From NCBI GenBank assembly GCA_965660355.1, contig CBFHZN010000003.1, positions 1 to 64,000 of the forward strand: a stretch of DNA of 64,000 nt, written 5' to 3'. Below are positions 6,968 through 14,061 of the stretch, piece by piece. A program made the position numbers and the translations under genes. The notes under the pieces are model-generated. The model searched no databases, was not told the origin of the DNA, and saw only the letters and a program-made list of their open reading frames with translations. Position 1 is the stretch's first letter. Every line of letters starts with the position of its first letter. This DNA is from CAJXVY01 sp965660355 (GTDB taxonomy: Bacteria > Actinomycetota > Actinomycetes > Actinomycetales > Microbacteriaceae).

Positions 6968-8680
6968 TTAAATAGACAAGATTTCTTCACCTCTCATAAC
7001 CTTATTTAAATGACGATTTACAGTTAAAGCACTCTCTTGAATAATCCTTTGTCCAGAAAGAGTTGTTGCCTCTGCCAATAAAACATTACCATATCTGAAT
7101 CCTTTCAAAGCCAAAGCACCATAGAGCGAATTAAGTAAGATCTTTTGAGTATATTGAAGTAAATGATATTGCTCACCCCCCTCACTATCCCCTGATTTAT
7201 ATGCCTTTTTCATTAAGTTTTTATACTCAACTCTCTCATCAAACCATTTATTTAATACTGTGTATAAGACGGATTTAATGTCGGTTCTAAAAAATACCCC
7301 ATTTGCGGAAATTGCAAACTTATTTTCCTCAATTAGGGAAATAAGCTTAAGAATATTTATTCGAGTACGTTTACGCTTTGAATTCTCTATAGTTATTTCT
7401 TCATTAGGGTCTTTTACTTTTAAATCATTTAAACCTAATCGATTATTTCTATCATCATTATCTACTATTCTTCCCACTAAAGTTTCTTTTCCTATGTTTA
7501 AAGACATAATAATAGAGGGATATAGTGAAGTTAAATCCTCATCAAATACATACCTATAAATTCCTGCTTTAGGACAAAATAAATAACCCCCGGCATAATT
7601 CTTCTTGAGAATCGGATTTCTATCCCGAGCCGGGGGGATAATATTTTGAGAGAGGAGGAATGCTGAGATTGCTCCGTCATGTACTTTAGAGGAAGCATAA
7701 ACATCACTATAATTGATTTTCCCTTTGTGGGATAGGTTTTTTGTTAAAGCTAGATATTTTGACTTTTTATCCCATTCAACTAAAATTTCAACATCTCGGA
7801 AGTTATAATCAATAAATTTTTCAACATCTTCCTTAAATAGTCTATCTAAAGAACCATTATATTCTATTTTACCTAACCCAGCATACTTTTCCCCTAAAGA
7901 ATCCAATTTCCAACTTGGTTCATCCTCCCAACTATACTTTTTATGCAAACGCATATAATCTAAATTCTCAACCCCCGCAACCTCTATTGGTTGATCAGGA
8001 TTATATATTTCTCCTGTTCTATAATCTCTACGTTCTCTAACTTTATTAATAGGGGATAAAAATTCAGCCATTTCCTCCCCCAATACATTAACTATGCGAT
8101 AATATAAGTAAGGGATATCAAAATAGTCTGAGTTGTATCCTATTAGGATGTCAGGGTCTATTTCTCTCATTTTCTCTAACCATTTGGCTAGTAAATCATC
8201 TTCACGTTTAACAGGAATAATTTCTTTATTTCCGTTTTTAGTGTATTTAAGTTTACCCTTTTCATCTAAAATGAGTATTCCCCATTCATCACACTGTTTA
8301 TCATACCATGCTATTGAGGTAACCTTCTTAGGAGCAGATTCGATATATTGAGGTGTTAAAGCCCCCCCCATCTCAATCTCAATATCAAAAAATACTTCAC
8401 GGTGAGTAGTGGAAGGAGTATCATCTGTTCCATACCTATCAAGAAGGAATCTTTGATATGGAGTCATATCATGAAAATGTAGAGTGGGATCTGTACGATC
8501 CCACTTTTTTACTTTCTTTAAAGGCTCCCCATTTAATCCTTTATATTCTGATTCGTTTTCGGGACATTCAGTATATGCGGGGTAATTCCATTTAATAGTT
8601 TCATAATCAGTATCCGTCCATAAGTGCATTAAGTAATAATTGTAGCCTAACCTTTCAGCAAATACTTTTTTGTAACTCAT
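6968..8680 (-). CDS. 43A: Family-B DNA polymerase, N-terminal fragment (exonuclease, motifs A and B)
   Basis: A 570-residue protein with the 3'-5' exonuclease Exo I motif (FFDIEIE, Asp 99 and Glu 101), Exo II-like 'LIGYNSDYFDIPYL' near 179-192 and Exo III-like 'DYNFRDVEIL' near 291-300. Polymerase motif A is 'DEDLTSLYPS' (residues 380-389) and motif B is 'KILLNSLYG' (513-521). It ends shortly after motif B, at 'VMRGEEILSI', before motif C. The missing C-terminal third is encoded at 5210-6139 after two intervening genes. This is the replicative T4 gp43-type polymerase, made as two polypeptides. The intact motifs argue for a working split enzyme rather than decay. Confidence 0.95.
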   Translation of the reverse strand: MSYKKVFAERLGYNYYLMHLWTDTDYETIKWNYPAYTECPENESEYKGLNGEPLKKVKKWDRTDPTLHFHDMTPYQRFLLDRYGTDDTPSTTHREVFFDIEIEMGGALTPQYIESAPKKVTSIAWYDKQCDEWGILILDEKGKLKYTKNGNKEIIPVKREDDLLAKWLEKMREIDPDILIGYNSDYFDIPYLYYRIVNVLGEEMAEFLSPINKVRERRDYRTGEIYNPDQPIEVAGVENLDYMRLHKKYSWEDEPSWKLDSLGEKYAGLGKIEYNGSLDRLFKEDVEKFIDYNFRDVEILVEWDKKSKYLALTKNLSHKGKINYSDVYASSKVHDGAISAFLLSQNIIPPARDRNPILKKNYAGGYLFCPKAGIYRYVFDEDLTSLYPSIIMSLNIGKETLVGRIVDNDDRNNRLGLNDLKVKDPNEEITIENSKRKRTRINILKLISLIEENKFAISANGVFFRTDIKSVLYTVLNKWFDERVEYKNLMKKAYKSGDSEGGEQYHLLQYTQKILLNSLYGALALKGFRYGNVLLAEATTLSGQRIIQESALTVNRHLNKVMRGEEILSI

Positions 8681-8685
8681 ATGTT

Positions 8686-9039
8686 TTATAAACTATATAA
8701 TTTTTCCAAAAATACTTCTTTTGAAGTAGCTTTAATATCAGGAAATTCTTCTCTTAGTTCTGATAGACTATAATTTTCATATTTAAGTAAATCAACATCC
8801 AAATCCTCCATCTCTAATAGATCTTCATTAATTGCTTCATCAATTTGCTCATCAGTAATTTCTTCTGAGGTTATATCTTCTATAATTTCAGTGTTTTCTT
8901 CCTCAGGTTGAGAGTTTAATTCTTTTAATTGAGTCTCTAATGTTGAAATGTAAGACATAATTTGTTTGTATTTTACATTAGGACGTGATCCTTTTACAGC
9001 TTTTTTTAAAGCATTAATAGTTGTGTAAATTTGATTCAT
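8686..9039 (-). CDS. Hypothetical acidic protein, 117 aa
   Basis: The first 40 residues are basic and helical (INALKKAVKGSRPNVKYKQ). The middle is a very acidic Glu/Asp/Ile stretch, and the C-terminus is a helical segment resembling a SAP-like or HTH-like helix pair (YSLSELREEFPDIKATSKEV). No family is recognised. It is immediately upstream of the polymerase N-terminal gene, 5 bases apart, so it is co-transcribed with replication genes. Confidence 0.7.
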   Translation of the reverse strand: MNQIYTTINALKKAVKGSRPNVKYKQIMSYISTLETQLKELNSQPEEENTEIIEDITSEEITDEQIDEAINEDLLEMEDLDVDLLKYENYSLSELREEFPDIKATSKEVFLEKLYSL

Positions 9040-9047
9040 TTTTTATT

Positions 9048-9563
9048 TTATTTTTGGTTTTTACAATTTTTTATTTCCTCTGGGGTGAATAATGCTCTTA
9101 AGTTAGGGGAAAAATAGTTAACATTTTTCATAACTTTCATGTCTGAACTTCTATAAACGACATACCCCTCCTCATTTTGGATATAATGACATGGTTCTCC
9201 TTGTTGTTCGGAACGTACTTTTACAGTTTCTTCTGCATCTTTTAGAGTTTTACAAATTTTAGAGAGATTTGAGGATTGTACCTCTGTATAGCCTCTAAGG
9301 ATTTTATCTTTTAGTCCAAATACTAAAGCCCCATTTCCTAACCCAACATAAGTAATATCTAAAATTGCATCAAGTATTCCAACAATATCATTTTGCTCAA
9401 CTGCTTCTTTTAACTCATCTAGTTCTTCTTGAATAAAATTAATTACAAACTGGGCATCATCTTTGTTGATGGTTGGGGTGGCTCTGTTTTGCCATTCTTT
9501 TCCCATTAGGGAATTAAATCTTTCTACTTCATCTATAAATGGTACTTTTGTATTGTTACTCAT
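9048..9563 (-). CDS. MazG/HisE-like nucleotide pyrophosphohydrolase
   Basis: A 171-residue protein with the all-alpha NTP pyrophosphatase signature: 'EELDELKEAVEQND' followed by 'GILDAILDITYV'. This gives the E-x-x-E ... D-x-x-D pattern that binds Mg2+ in the MazG/phosphoribosyl-ATP pyrophosphatase superfamily. 'GYTEVQSSNLSK' is also typical of this family. Members hydrolyse (d)NTPs or phosphoribosyl-ATP. Phage versions may clean the dNTP pool or affect host (p)ppGpp, but the substrate cannot be told here. The C-terminal 60 residues are an extra domain of unknown role. Confidence 0.82.
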   Translation of the reverse strand: MSNNTKVPFIDEVERFNSLMGKEWQNRATPTINKDDAQFVINFIQEELDELKEAVEQNDIVGILDAILDITYVGLGNGALVFGLKDKILRGYTEVQSSNLSKICKTLKDAEETVKVRSEQQGEPCHYIQNEEGYVVYRSSDMKVMKNVNYFSPNLRALFTPEEIKNCKNQK

Positions 9564-9570
9564 AACTTTT

Positions 9571-9870
9571 TTATTTTACTAAATTTAATTTATATTGTTT
9601 TCCTTCAATCTCAATGATTTTACCATCGCAAGATTGGGTACGTTGGTTGAACTCATCTTCTGTTAGTTCTTTATCATTTAAAAACCAAGATTTGTTACCA
9701 TTTGAATATTCAATAGCGGGGCCATCCTCTCTATGAAATTTCCCATTTAAATACCAAAATTTGGAACCATCTGTCCCCTCAACAGCAGGACCATCTTCTC
9801 TATGGAATTTACCATTTAAATACCAATGTTTAGAACCATTCTCATGAACCTTAACTTTATATTCTATCAT
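9571..9870 (-). CDS. HREDGPA-repeat protein (MORN-like)
   Basis: A 99-residue protein built of two full and one partial copies of a ~24-residue repeat, 'WYLNGKFHREDGPA', preceded by 'G.K.'. Similar NG-x-x-HR-x-DGPA repeats occur in phage and giant-virus proteins and resemble MORN repeats. Their role is unknown, possibly protein interaction. The last repeat is degenerate (WFLNDKELTEDEF). DNA copies of the first two repeats are nearly identical, suggesting recent expansion. Confidence 0.8.
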   Translation of the reverse strand: MIEYKVKVHENGSKHWYLNGKFHREDGPAVEGTDGSKFWYLNGKFHREDGPAIEYSNGNKSWFLNDKELTEDEFNQRTQSCDGKIIEIEGKQYKLNLVK

Positions 9871-9875
9871 AACTT

Positions 9876-10058
9876 TTATTTTTTTAAATGTAAATCAACA
9901 TGTTTTATAATTCTTTCACTTACTAAATTCTTCCAAACGTGAATTCTTTCTTGGCTAAAGCTATCTTTCTTTTTAGGATCTACTAAAACAAAGATGTTAC
10001 CTTCTAGTTCTGCTTGGATAAATTTTTCTAGTTGATCTTTAAACTTGGTGTCCTCCAT
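9876..10058 (-). CDS. Hypothetical protein, 60 aa
   Basis: I chose the ATG that gives MEDTKFKDQLEKFIQAEL. The frame is open further upstream but lies inside the GIY-YIG gene, and the chosen start follows an A-rich leader (AAATTTAAATATTACAAT). The protein looks like a small alpha/beta unit with 'NIFVLVDPKKKDSF' and a basic helical C-terminus. No family is recognised. It overlaps the end of the endonuclease gene by 20 bases. Confidence 0.6.
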   Translation of the reverse strand: MEDTKFKDQLEKFIQAELEGNIFVLVDPKKKDSFSQERIHVWKNLVSERIIKHVDLHLKK

Positions 10059-10749
10059 TATTGTAATATTTAAATTTGCTATTTTCTTCTTTGAGTAAAA
10101 TATACATTTTTCTTTTATGGATTCCAAATTTATCCATACATTCTTTAACAGTATCAAATACTTCTCCTGTTTCAACATTTAATACTTTTCTACCTGTTGT
10201 TCTTCCTAAAGGATTTCCTCCTTTACGACCTGCTCCAGGTTTGGGTTTTCCTCTTTGTTTATAGTCAGGTTTTCCTTTTCGCTTACTTGGAATTCCTTTT
10301 TTACTCTCACTTAGGTTTTTTTTATGTTTTTCACTTTTTAGTTTACCTGTTAAGGCTTTACTTACTTTGGGTTTTTTGAGTCCATGTTGGGCCTCACTTG
10401 CTAGGGGGTATGTTTTACCCTTTCTAGAGGTAGATATTTTTTTACCTCTATCTAGATATTTTTGAGTTTTTGTGGGCCCATTATCACTACCCCCACTTTT
10501 ATTAGTTAAATTATAAAACCCAGTATTCTCAGCAGCATTATAATACTTTAACCAATATACTTCCCTTTGTTTTAATTCATCAAGGGAAGAACACACCTCA
10601 AGAATTTCTTTACGGAAATTGGTCTTACCTAACTTTTGGATATCTTCTTTAAGAAGAACCCCCCCACCCAAATAATGGGGGTTGTTATTTCTATCCTTAC
10701 CTATGTATTGTTTTCCATTTACTAAATTAGTTGTTAAATATATTACCAT
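10039..10749 (-). CDS. GIY-YIG homing endonuclease with NUMOD-type DNA-binding repeats
   Basis: A 236-residue protein. The N-terminal catalytic module has 'VIYLTTNLVNGKQYIGKD' (a GIY-YIG variant) and a downstream Arg/Glu region (LKQREVYWLKYYN). The middle (about 110-190) is a run of basic K/G/P/S-rich elements like NUMOD3 (SKALTGKLKSEKHKKN, SKRKGKPDYK, PKPGAGRKGG). The C-terminus (VLNVETGEVFDTVKECMDKF) resembles a NUMOD1 helix-turn-helix. This matches I-TevI/Seg-type free-standing homing enzymes. It sits between folE and small genes, with its own upstream AATATTTATAA motif, and looks intact. Confidence 0.92.
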   Translation of the reverse strand: MVIYLTTNLVNGKQYIGKDRNNNPHYLGGGVLLKEDIQKLGKTNFRKEILEVCSSLDELKQREVYWLKYYNAAENTGFYNLTNKSGGSDNGPTKTQKYLDRGKKISTSRKGKTYPLASEAQHGLKKPKVSKALTGKLKSEKHKKNLSESKKGIPSKRKGKPDYKQRGKPKPGAGRKGGNPLGRTTGRKVLNVETGEVFDTVKECMDKFGIHKRKMYILLKEENSKFKYYNNGGHQV

Positions 10750-10762
10750 AATTTATATTTTG

Positions 10763-10773
10763 TTATAAATATA
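10763..10773 (-). promoter_or_regulatory. TATATTTATAA motif (putative promoter-like element)
   Basis: A near-exact copy of the recurring motif, 13 bases before the ATG of the GIY-YIG gene, in a 62-base intergenic gap after folE. It may give the mobile gene its own transcription. Confidence 0.4.
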
Positions 10774-10811
10774 GGAAACCCCTAAAAGAGTAAACAAAGC
10801 ATATTAAAAGT

Positions 10812-11501
10812 TTATTGTTTTAAAAAGGTGGCACTTTTTATAGCGTCAAAAAACTCATTTCTTACTTCAGGTTTTATGAAATAATTTCCAGATAATTTAG
10901 TTGTCACCATTGAAGCCCCTTGATGGTTAGTTCCACGACATGAAACACACTGGTGGGATGCTACTATCTGGACTGCTACTCCTTGGTTATTAATACACAC
11001 TTTATCTACTGCCTGATGAATTGCCATAGTAAGTTGTTCTTGAATAGCTCCTCTTCTACCAAAATGTTCAACTAAACGATTTAGTTTAGATAAACCAATT
11101 ACTCTACCTTCTTCACTAGGAATATATGATATGTGAACTCTACCCAATATAGTTTCATGGTGGTGTGAACACATACTTGTTAAAGGTATGTTACACTCCG
11201 TTATAAGTCCATCATAAGAATCACTAGGGAAGGATGTTATAGATGGTGGACCATCATATCTACCAGCCCATTGCTCTAAAACATATTTTTTAGCAATACG
11301 CATTGGTGTTTCCATAGAGTTTGGATCATTTCTCCAATCACAATCTAGAGCATCTAAAAACTCTCCATATGCTTTAGCTGCTTTTTCAATCATTTGTTTC
11401 TTTTGCTCCTCATTAAGAGGAAAACTTTTAGCCACACCATTTGCAAATCCTGCAGTCACACATTCTAAATCTGTATGTTGTTTTCTACGTTTATTTTCCA
11501 T
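10812..11501 (-). CDS. folE: GTP cyclohydrolase I (FolE)
   Basis: A 229-residue enzyme that converts GTP to 7,8-dihydroneopterin triphosphate, the first step of 7-deazaguanine (preQ0) synthesis. The zinc ligands are visible as 'MCSHHHE' (Cys 111, His 114) and 'SCRGTNHQGASM' (Cys 188). 'IGLSKLNRLV' and 'QEQLTMAIHQAV' are family signatures. The first ~25 residues form a poorly conserved arm. Together with queD, queE and queC upstream in the same strand it completes the pathway from GTP to preQ0, which argues for DNA modification rather than folate synthesis. Confidence 0.96.
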   Translation of the reverse strand: MENKRRKQHTDLECVTAGFANGVAKSFPLNEEQKKQMIEKAAKAYGEFLDALDCDWRNDPNSMETPMRIAKKYVLEQWAGRYDGPPSITSFPSDSYDGLITECNIPLTSMCSHHHETILGRVHISYIPSEEGRVIGLSKLNRLVEHFGRRGAIQEQLTMAIHQAVDKVCINNQGVAVQIVASHQCVSCRGTNHQGASMVTTKLSGNYFIKPEVRNEFFDAIKSATFLKQ

Positions 11502-11551
11502 TTAAAAAATTATTTGTTGTTAATATACTAAATTTTATTAAGATATCCAAC

Positions 11552-12055
11552 CTACATTTTATATACTGTAGGATAGTTTCTATAATATCCTTTTCCACCA
11601 TCTAATCCAAAACCAACAACCCACTCATCTTTTATTGTAAGTGCGTGGTATGATGGGATTTTAGGGATTGGGGAGGTTTCACGTGTTAAAAGCGTTGCTA
11701 TTGATATAGATTTTGGATGTTTAACCTTTAAATATTCTATAACATGATTCATAGTATTTCCAGTATCATAAATATCATCTATAAGGTAAACATGTTTGCC
11801 TTTTATTGGAGTTTCTAAATCCTTTGTAATTTGAATATCTCCTTGGGTTTTTCCATGATAGGATTTTACTCTCATAAAATCACACTCTATATTAAAATCT
11901 ATATTTTTAACCAAATCAGAAAAAAACATAAAACATCCATTTAATAAACCCACAAATATTATTGGGGTGTTGTCTCCACGATGTTCATCATTTATTTGCT
12001 TTGCAACTATTTTGATTTGTAAATCAAGTTGTTTGGGGGTGAATAAAGGCTCCAT
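11552..12055 (-). CDS. hpt: Hypoxanthine/guanine phosphoribosyltransferase
   Basis: A 167-residue type I phosphoribosyltransferase with the PRPP-binding motif 'LIDDIYDTGNTM' (residues 91-102) and an HPRT-type 'FVGLLNGCFMFFSDLV' loop. It converts hypoxanthine or guanine plus PRPP to IMP or GMP. Its place inside the folE-queDE group suggests that it feeds GTP to the deazaguanine pathway or salvages guanine released from DNA by the transglycosylase. That coupling is inference. It starts directly after the stop of a 20-codon reading frame. Confidence 0.9.
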   Translation of the reverse strand: MEPLFTPKQLDLQIKIVAKQINDEHRGDNTPIIFVGLLNGCFMFFSDLVKNIDFNIECDFMRVKSYHGKTQGDIQITKDLETPIKGKHVYLIDDIYDTGNTMNHVIEYLKVKHPKSISIATLLTRETSPIPKIPSYHALTIKDEWVVGFGLDGGKGYYRNYPTVYKM

Positions 12056-12118
12056 TTATTTTGAAATTGTATAAATGATTTCATATTCCCCGAAGGTTGT
12101 TGTGTGTGTCCATTTCAT
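12056..12118 (-). CDS. Possible 20-residue micro-protein
   Basis: An ATG-initiated frame (MKWTHTTTFGEYEIIYTISK) that exactly fills the gap between queE and hpt. Its start is one base after the queE stop, and its stop is immediately followed by the hpt ATG. This packing matches real genes elsewhere in the window. It may also be a remnant or a leader that couples hpt translation. Confidence 0.35.
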   Translation of the reverse strand: MKWTHTTTFGEYEIIYTISK

Positions 12119-12119
12119 A

Positions 12120-12923
12120 TTAAACTCCTCTTTCTGTATTATAAGCCATTATATGTTCTCTTCCTGTAAAATTATATCCTCTTTCTGCACACATTTCAAT
12201 TACCTTAGGATACAGTTTAATTAGTTGTTCTCTTGTATCTCCAGCAGGCATTATCCAAGTTTTGTTTTTAGGTATATTCATTTTTATTCTAAAATTCTCT
12301 ATTTCATTTAAAATTTCCTCACTACCATCCCAAACAGGTTTGTAATGATAATTAGAATGGTAATCTAGGGTTTTCCTAATATTTTCATAATGTAAACGGA
12401 ATTTATTATGTTGTTTTACCATACGTTCATCCGTTACATAACCATTTGGAGTTTTAATTCCTAGTTTAGGAACTGAATTGGAGAATTTAGGGGATAGGGA
12501 AATTAATCCTATTGGGTAATCTGTTTCTAAAAAATGAGATCCCTCAGTCTCAATTGTGATTGTAATACCCCTTTCATGAGCAAAATGAGTTAATTCATTT
12601 ACTAAAGCTCCATGCATTGTTGGTGATCCCCCAGTTAACATCATTTCTTTTACATGAGGGTATTCATCATATATTTTTACAATATCATTAAAAGTAAAAG
12701 TACCTTTTTCTGGGTGAATTGAAGTATACCAGGAGTCACACCATCCTCCTTCACCAAAATAACAACGGTGGGTACATCCTGTGGTGCGGATTGCTATTGT
12801 AGGTATCCCTTGACGTGATCCTTCACTTTGAATGCATAAGTATACTTCTACAATAGGTAATACTTTATTATAATCTTCTATTCTTTTACTCCCCATAACT
12901 CGCTGAATTTCTTTCATGCTCAT
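12120..12923 (-). CDS. queE: 7-carboxy-7-deazaguanine synthase (QueE), radical SAM
   Basis: A 267-residue radical SAM enzyme that turns 6-carboxytetrahydropterin into 7-carboxy-7-deazaguanine. 'VEVYLCIQSEGSRQG' is the QueE N-terminal signature. The [4Fe-4S] cysteines are in 'GCTHRCYFGEGGWCDSWYT' (Cys 50, 54, 62), and 'MMLTGGSPTMH' is the SAM-binding GGEP-like motif. The cluster spacing is C-x3-C-x7-C, with five extra residues (FGEGG) compared with the usual C-x3-C-x2-C. The start is uncertain: an ATG at 12896 (MGSKRIEDYN) would reduce the overlap with queD from 38 to 11 bases. Confidence 0.94.
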   Translation of the reverse strand: MSMKEIQRVMGSKRIEDYNKVLPIVEVYLCIQSEGSRQGIPTIAIRTTGCTHRCYFGEGGWCDSWYTSIHPEKGTFTFNDIVKIYDEYPHVKEMMLTGGSPTMHGALVNELTHFAHERGITITIETEGSHFLETDYPIGLISLSPKFSNSVPKLGIKTPNGYVTDERMVKQHNKFRLHYENIRKTLDYHSNYHYKPVWDGSEEILNEIENFRIKMNIPKNKTWIMPAGDTREQLIKLYPKVIEMCAERGYNFTGREHIMAYNTERGV

Positions 12924-13350
12924 ATACTTCTACTTTTGTTGCTCTAACTCTACCATCGGTTTCCTCATCTAGGAAATTGTTTATTACATAATAAAGATGT
13001 TCTGCAAATTTTTCACATCCGGTTGCTGGGAGAATTCTGAGTTGGATGATACCATCTTTATCCATTTGTTGAAATTTATCCATATAAGGATCATCAATTG
13101 CTACAATTGTGGTATGATCTAAAAGAAAAGCAAAGTAGTCTTTTGGAGACATACCATGAATTTGAGTTTTTGCTCTCTTCATTCCTCCGAAATCAAATAC
13201 CCAATTTCTTTCATCTAATTCTCCCTCAAACCATACTCTAAATGATACTGCGTATCCATGTAAAAATCTACAGTGAGTACCATCTGCTTTCCATTGACGG
13301 AAACATGCTGAGTAACCGTCAAATAATTTTGTTGATTTAAATTTTTCCAT
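12886..13350 (-). CDS. queD: 6-carboxytetrahydropterin synthase (QueD)
   Basis: A 154-residue PTPS-fold enzyme converting dihydroneopterin triphosphate to 6-carboxytetrahydropterin. The catalytic Cys 27 and zinc His 31 are in 'HCRFLHGYAVSF'. 'DFGGMKRAK', 'LLDHTTIVAIDDP' and 'PATGCEKFAEHLYYV' follow the family pattern. The usual zinc motif H-G-H is H-G-Y here, and the first zinc His position appears to be Cys 16 (YSACFRQW). I recall a marine-phage-like subfamily with this FRQW/HGYA signature. It overlaps queE and follows a member of the paralogous hypothetical family. Confidence 0.93.
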   Translation of the reverse strand: MEKFKSTKLFDGYSACFRQWKADGTHCRFLHGYAVSFRVWFEGELDERNWVFDFGGMKRAKTQIHGMSPKDYFAFLLDHTTIVAIDDPYMDKFQQMDKDGIIQLRILPATGCEKFAEHLYYVINNFLDEETDGRVRATKVEVYEHERNSASYGE

Positions 13351-13356
13351 TTTTTT

Positions 13357-13829
13357 TTATTTTTTTGTATTGAAAATCCATCTCCCTGATTTCCTATTAC
13401 GTATCCATCAGCTTTTAAATTAACTTTAATATATTGCAACCAAATTTTATCTTTTTGGCCTTCTTTTCCAGGTTTGTTTGTCGCCTCTATAAATAGTTGT
13501 GTAGGTGTATATTTTTCTATAAATTCATTTACTATTTGAACAATAGTAGAAATAATTTTAAAAAAGTGTTTTAAATCAGTTTTAAATGCTTCTACACTAT
13601 GACCATTTACATCAAATTCTACCTCAAATGAAGTAGATCCTTCCTTAAATCTATGAAATTTAACAGTAATCCTATTTTTTTGATCATCATTAAAATCAGT
13701 ATAAATTATATTTCCCTTTTCTACAAACCAAAAATCAGTATCATAAGGAGAAACACGTTGTCCTATCTCATAAAGTTTCTGTTCAGATTCATTTAGGTTT
13801 TGAATATAGTTAAGGTAGGTTCTAGCCAT
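13357..13829 (-). CDS. Hypothetical protein of the three-member paralogous family (probable homopolymer frameshift at 3' end)
   Basis: Starts MARTYLNYIQNLNESEQ. The family segment is 'FFKIISTIVQIVNEFIEKYTP' followed by 'LQYIKVNLKADGYVI', shared with 6416-6943 and 24089-24745. As sequenced, the frame runs on to 13215 and overlaps queD by 136 bases. In a run of seven A residues (13360-13366) a -1 shift or one extra A gives '...GFSIQKK' and a stop at 13357-13359, just before the queD ATG. That is the normal spacing here, and I give that end. The heptamer A-AAA-AAT in frame is also a known slippery type, so programmed slippage cannot be excluded. Function unknown. Confidence 0.6.
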
Positions 13830-14061
13830 TTGTTGTAAAATCCTTTAATATCTGAAATTTCTCAACTAGTTGTTCAAATAATCTATTATTTACTTGAGTG
13901 TATACTTTTTCTCCATCAGTGCTTACTCCTTTTATACCTTTTCTACCCTTAAACTCAACAATACCATTAACCTCTTGGGTTGGCTCGTATTCTTGTGTTT
14001 TATGACAATATCCATAAAGGACATCTTGCTCTAATAGTTGTTCTGTGTTTTGTAAAATCAT
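13822..14061 (-). CDS. Hypothetical protein, 79 aa
   Basis: A small protein whose ATG overlaps the queC stop by one base and whose end overlaps the next gene by 8 bases, so it is embedded in the deazaguanine operon. The middle ('VNGIVEFKGRKGIKGVSTDG') looks like a small beta-rich domain, with helices on either side. It is not recognised as a known pathway protein. An accessory role is possible only by context. Confidence 0.65.
   Translation of the reverse strand: MILQNTEQLLEQDVLYGYCHKTQEYEPTQEVNGIVEFKGRKGIKGVSTDGEKVYTQVNNRLFEQLVEKFQILKDFTTNG

Noticed and set aside
6139..6968. Group I intron splitting the DNA polymerase gene
   Set aside because: The segment carries two ordinary tightly packed genes and both polymerase parts have their own start or stop codons. 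I see no intron core. RT-PCR would decide.
9876..10178. Longer version of the 60-residue gene starting inside the GIY-YIG gene
   Set aside because: The extra 40 residues overlap the endonuclease coding sequence and have no ATG with an A-rich leader.
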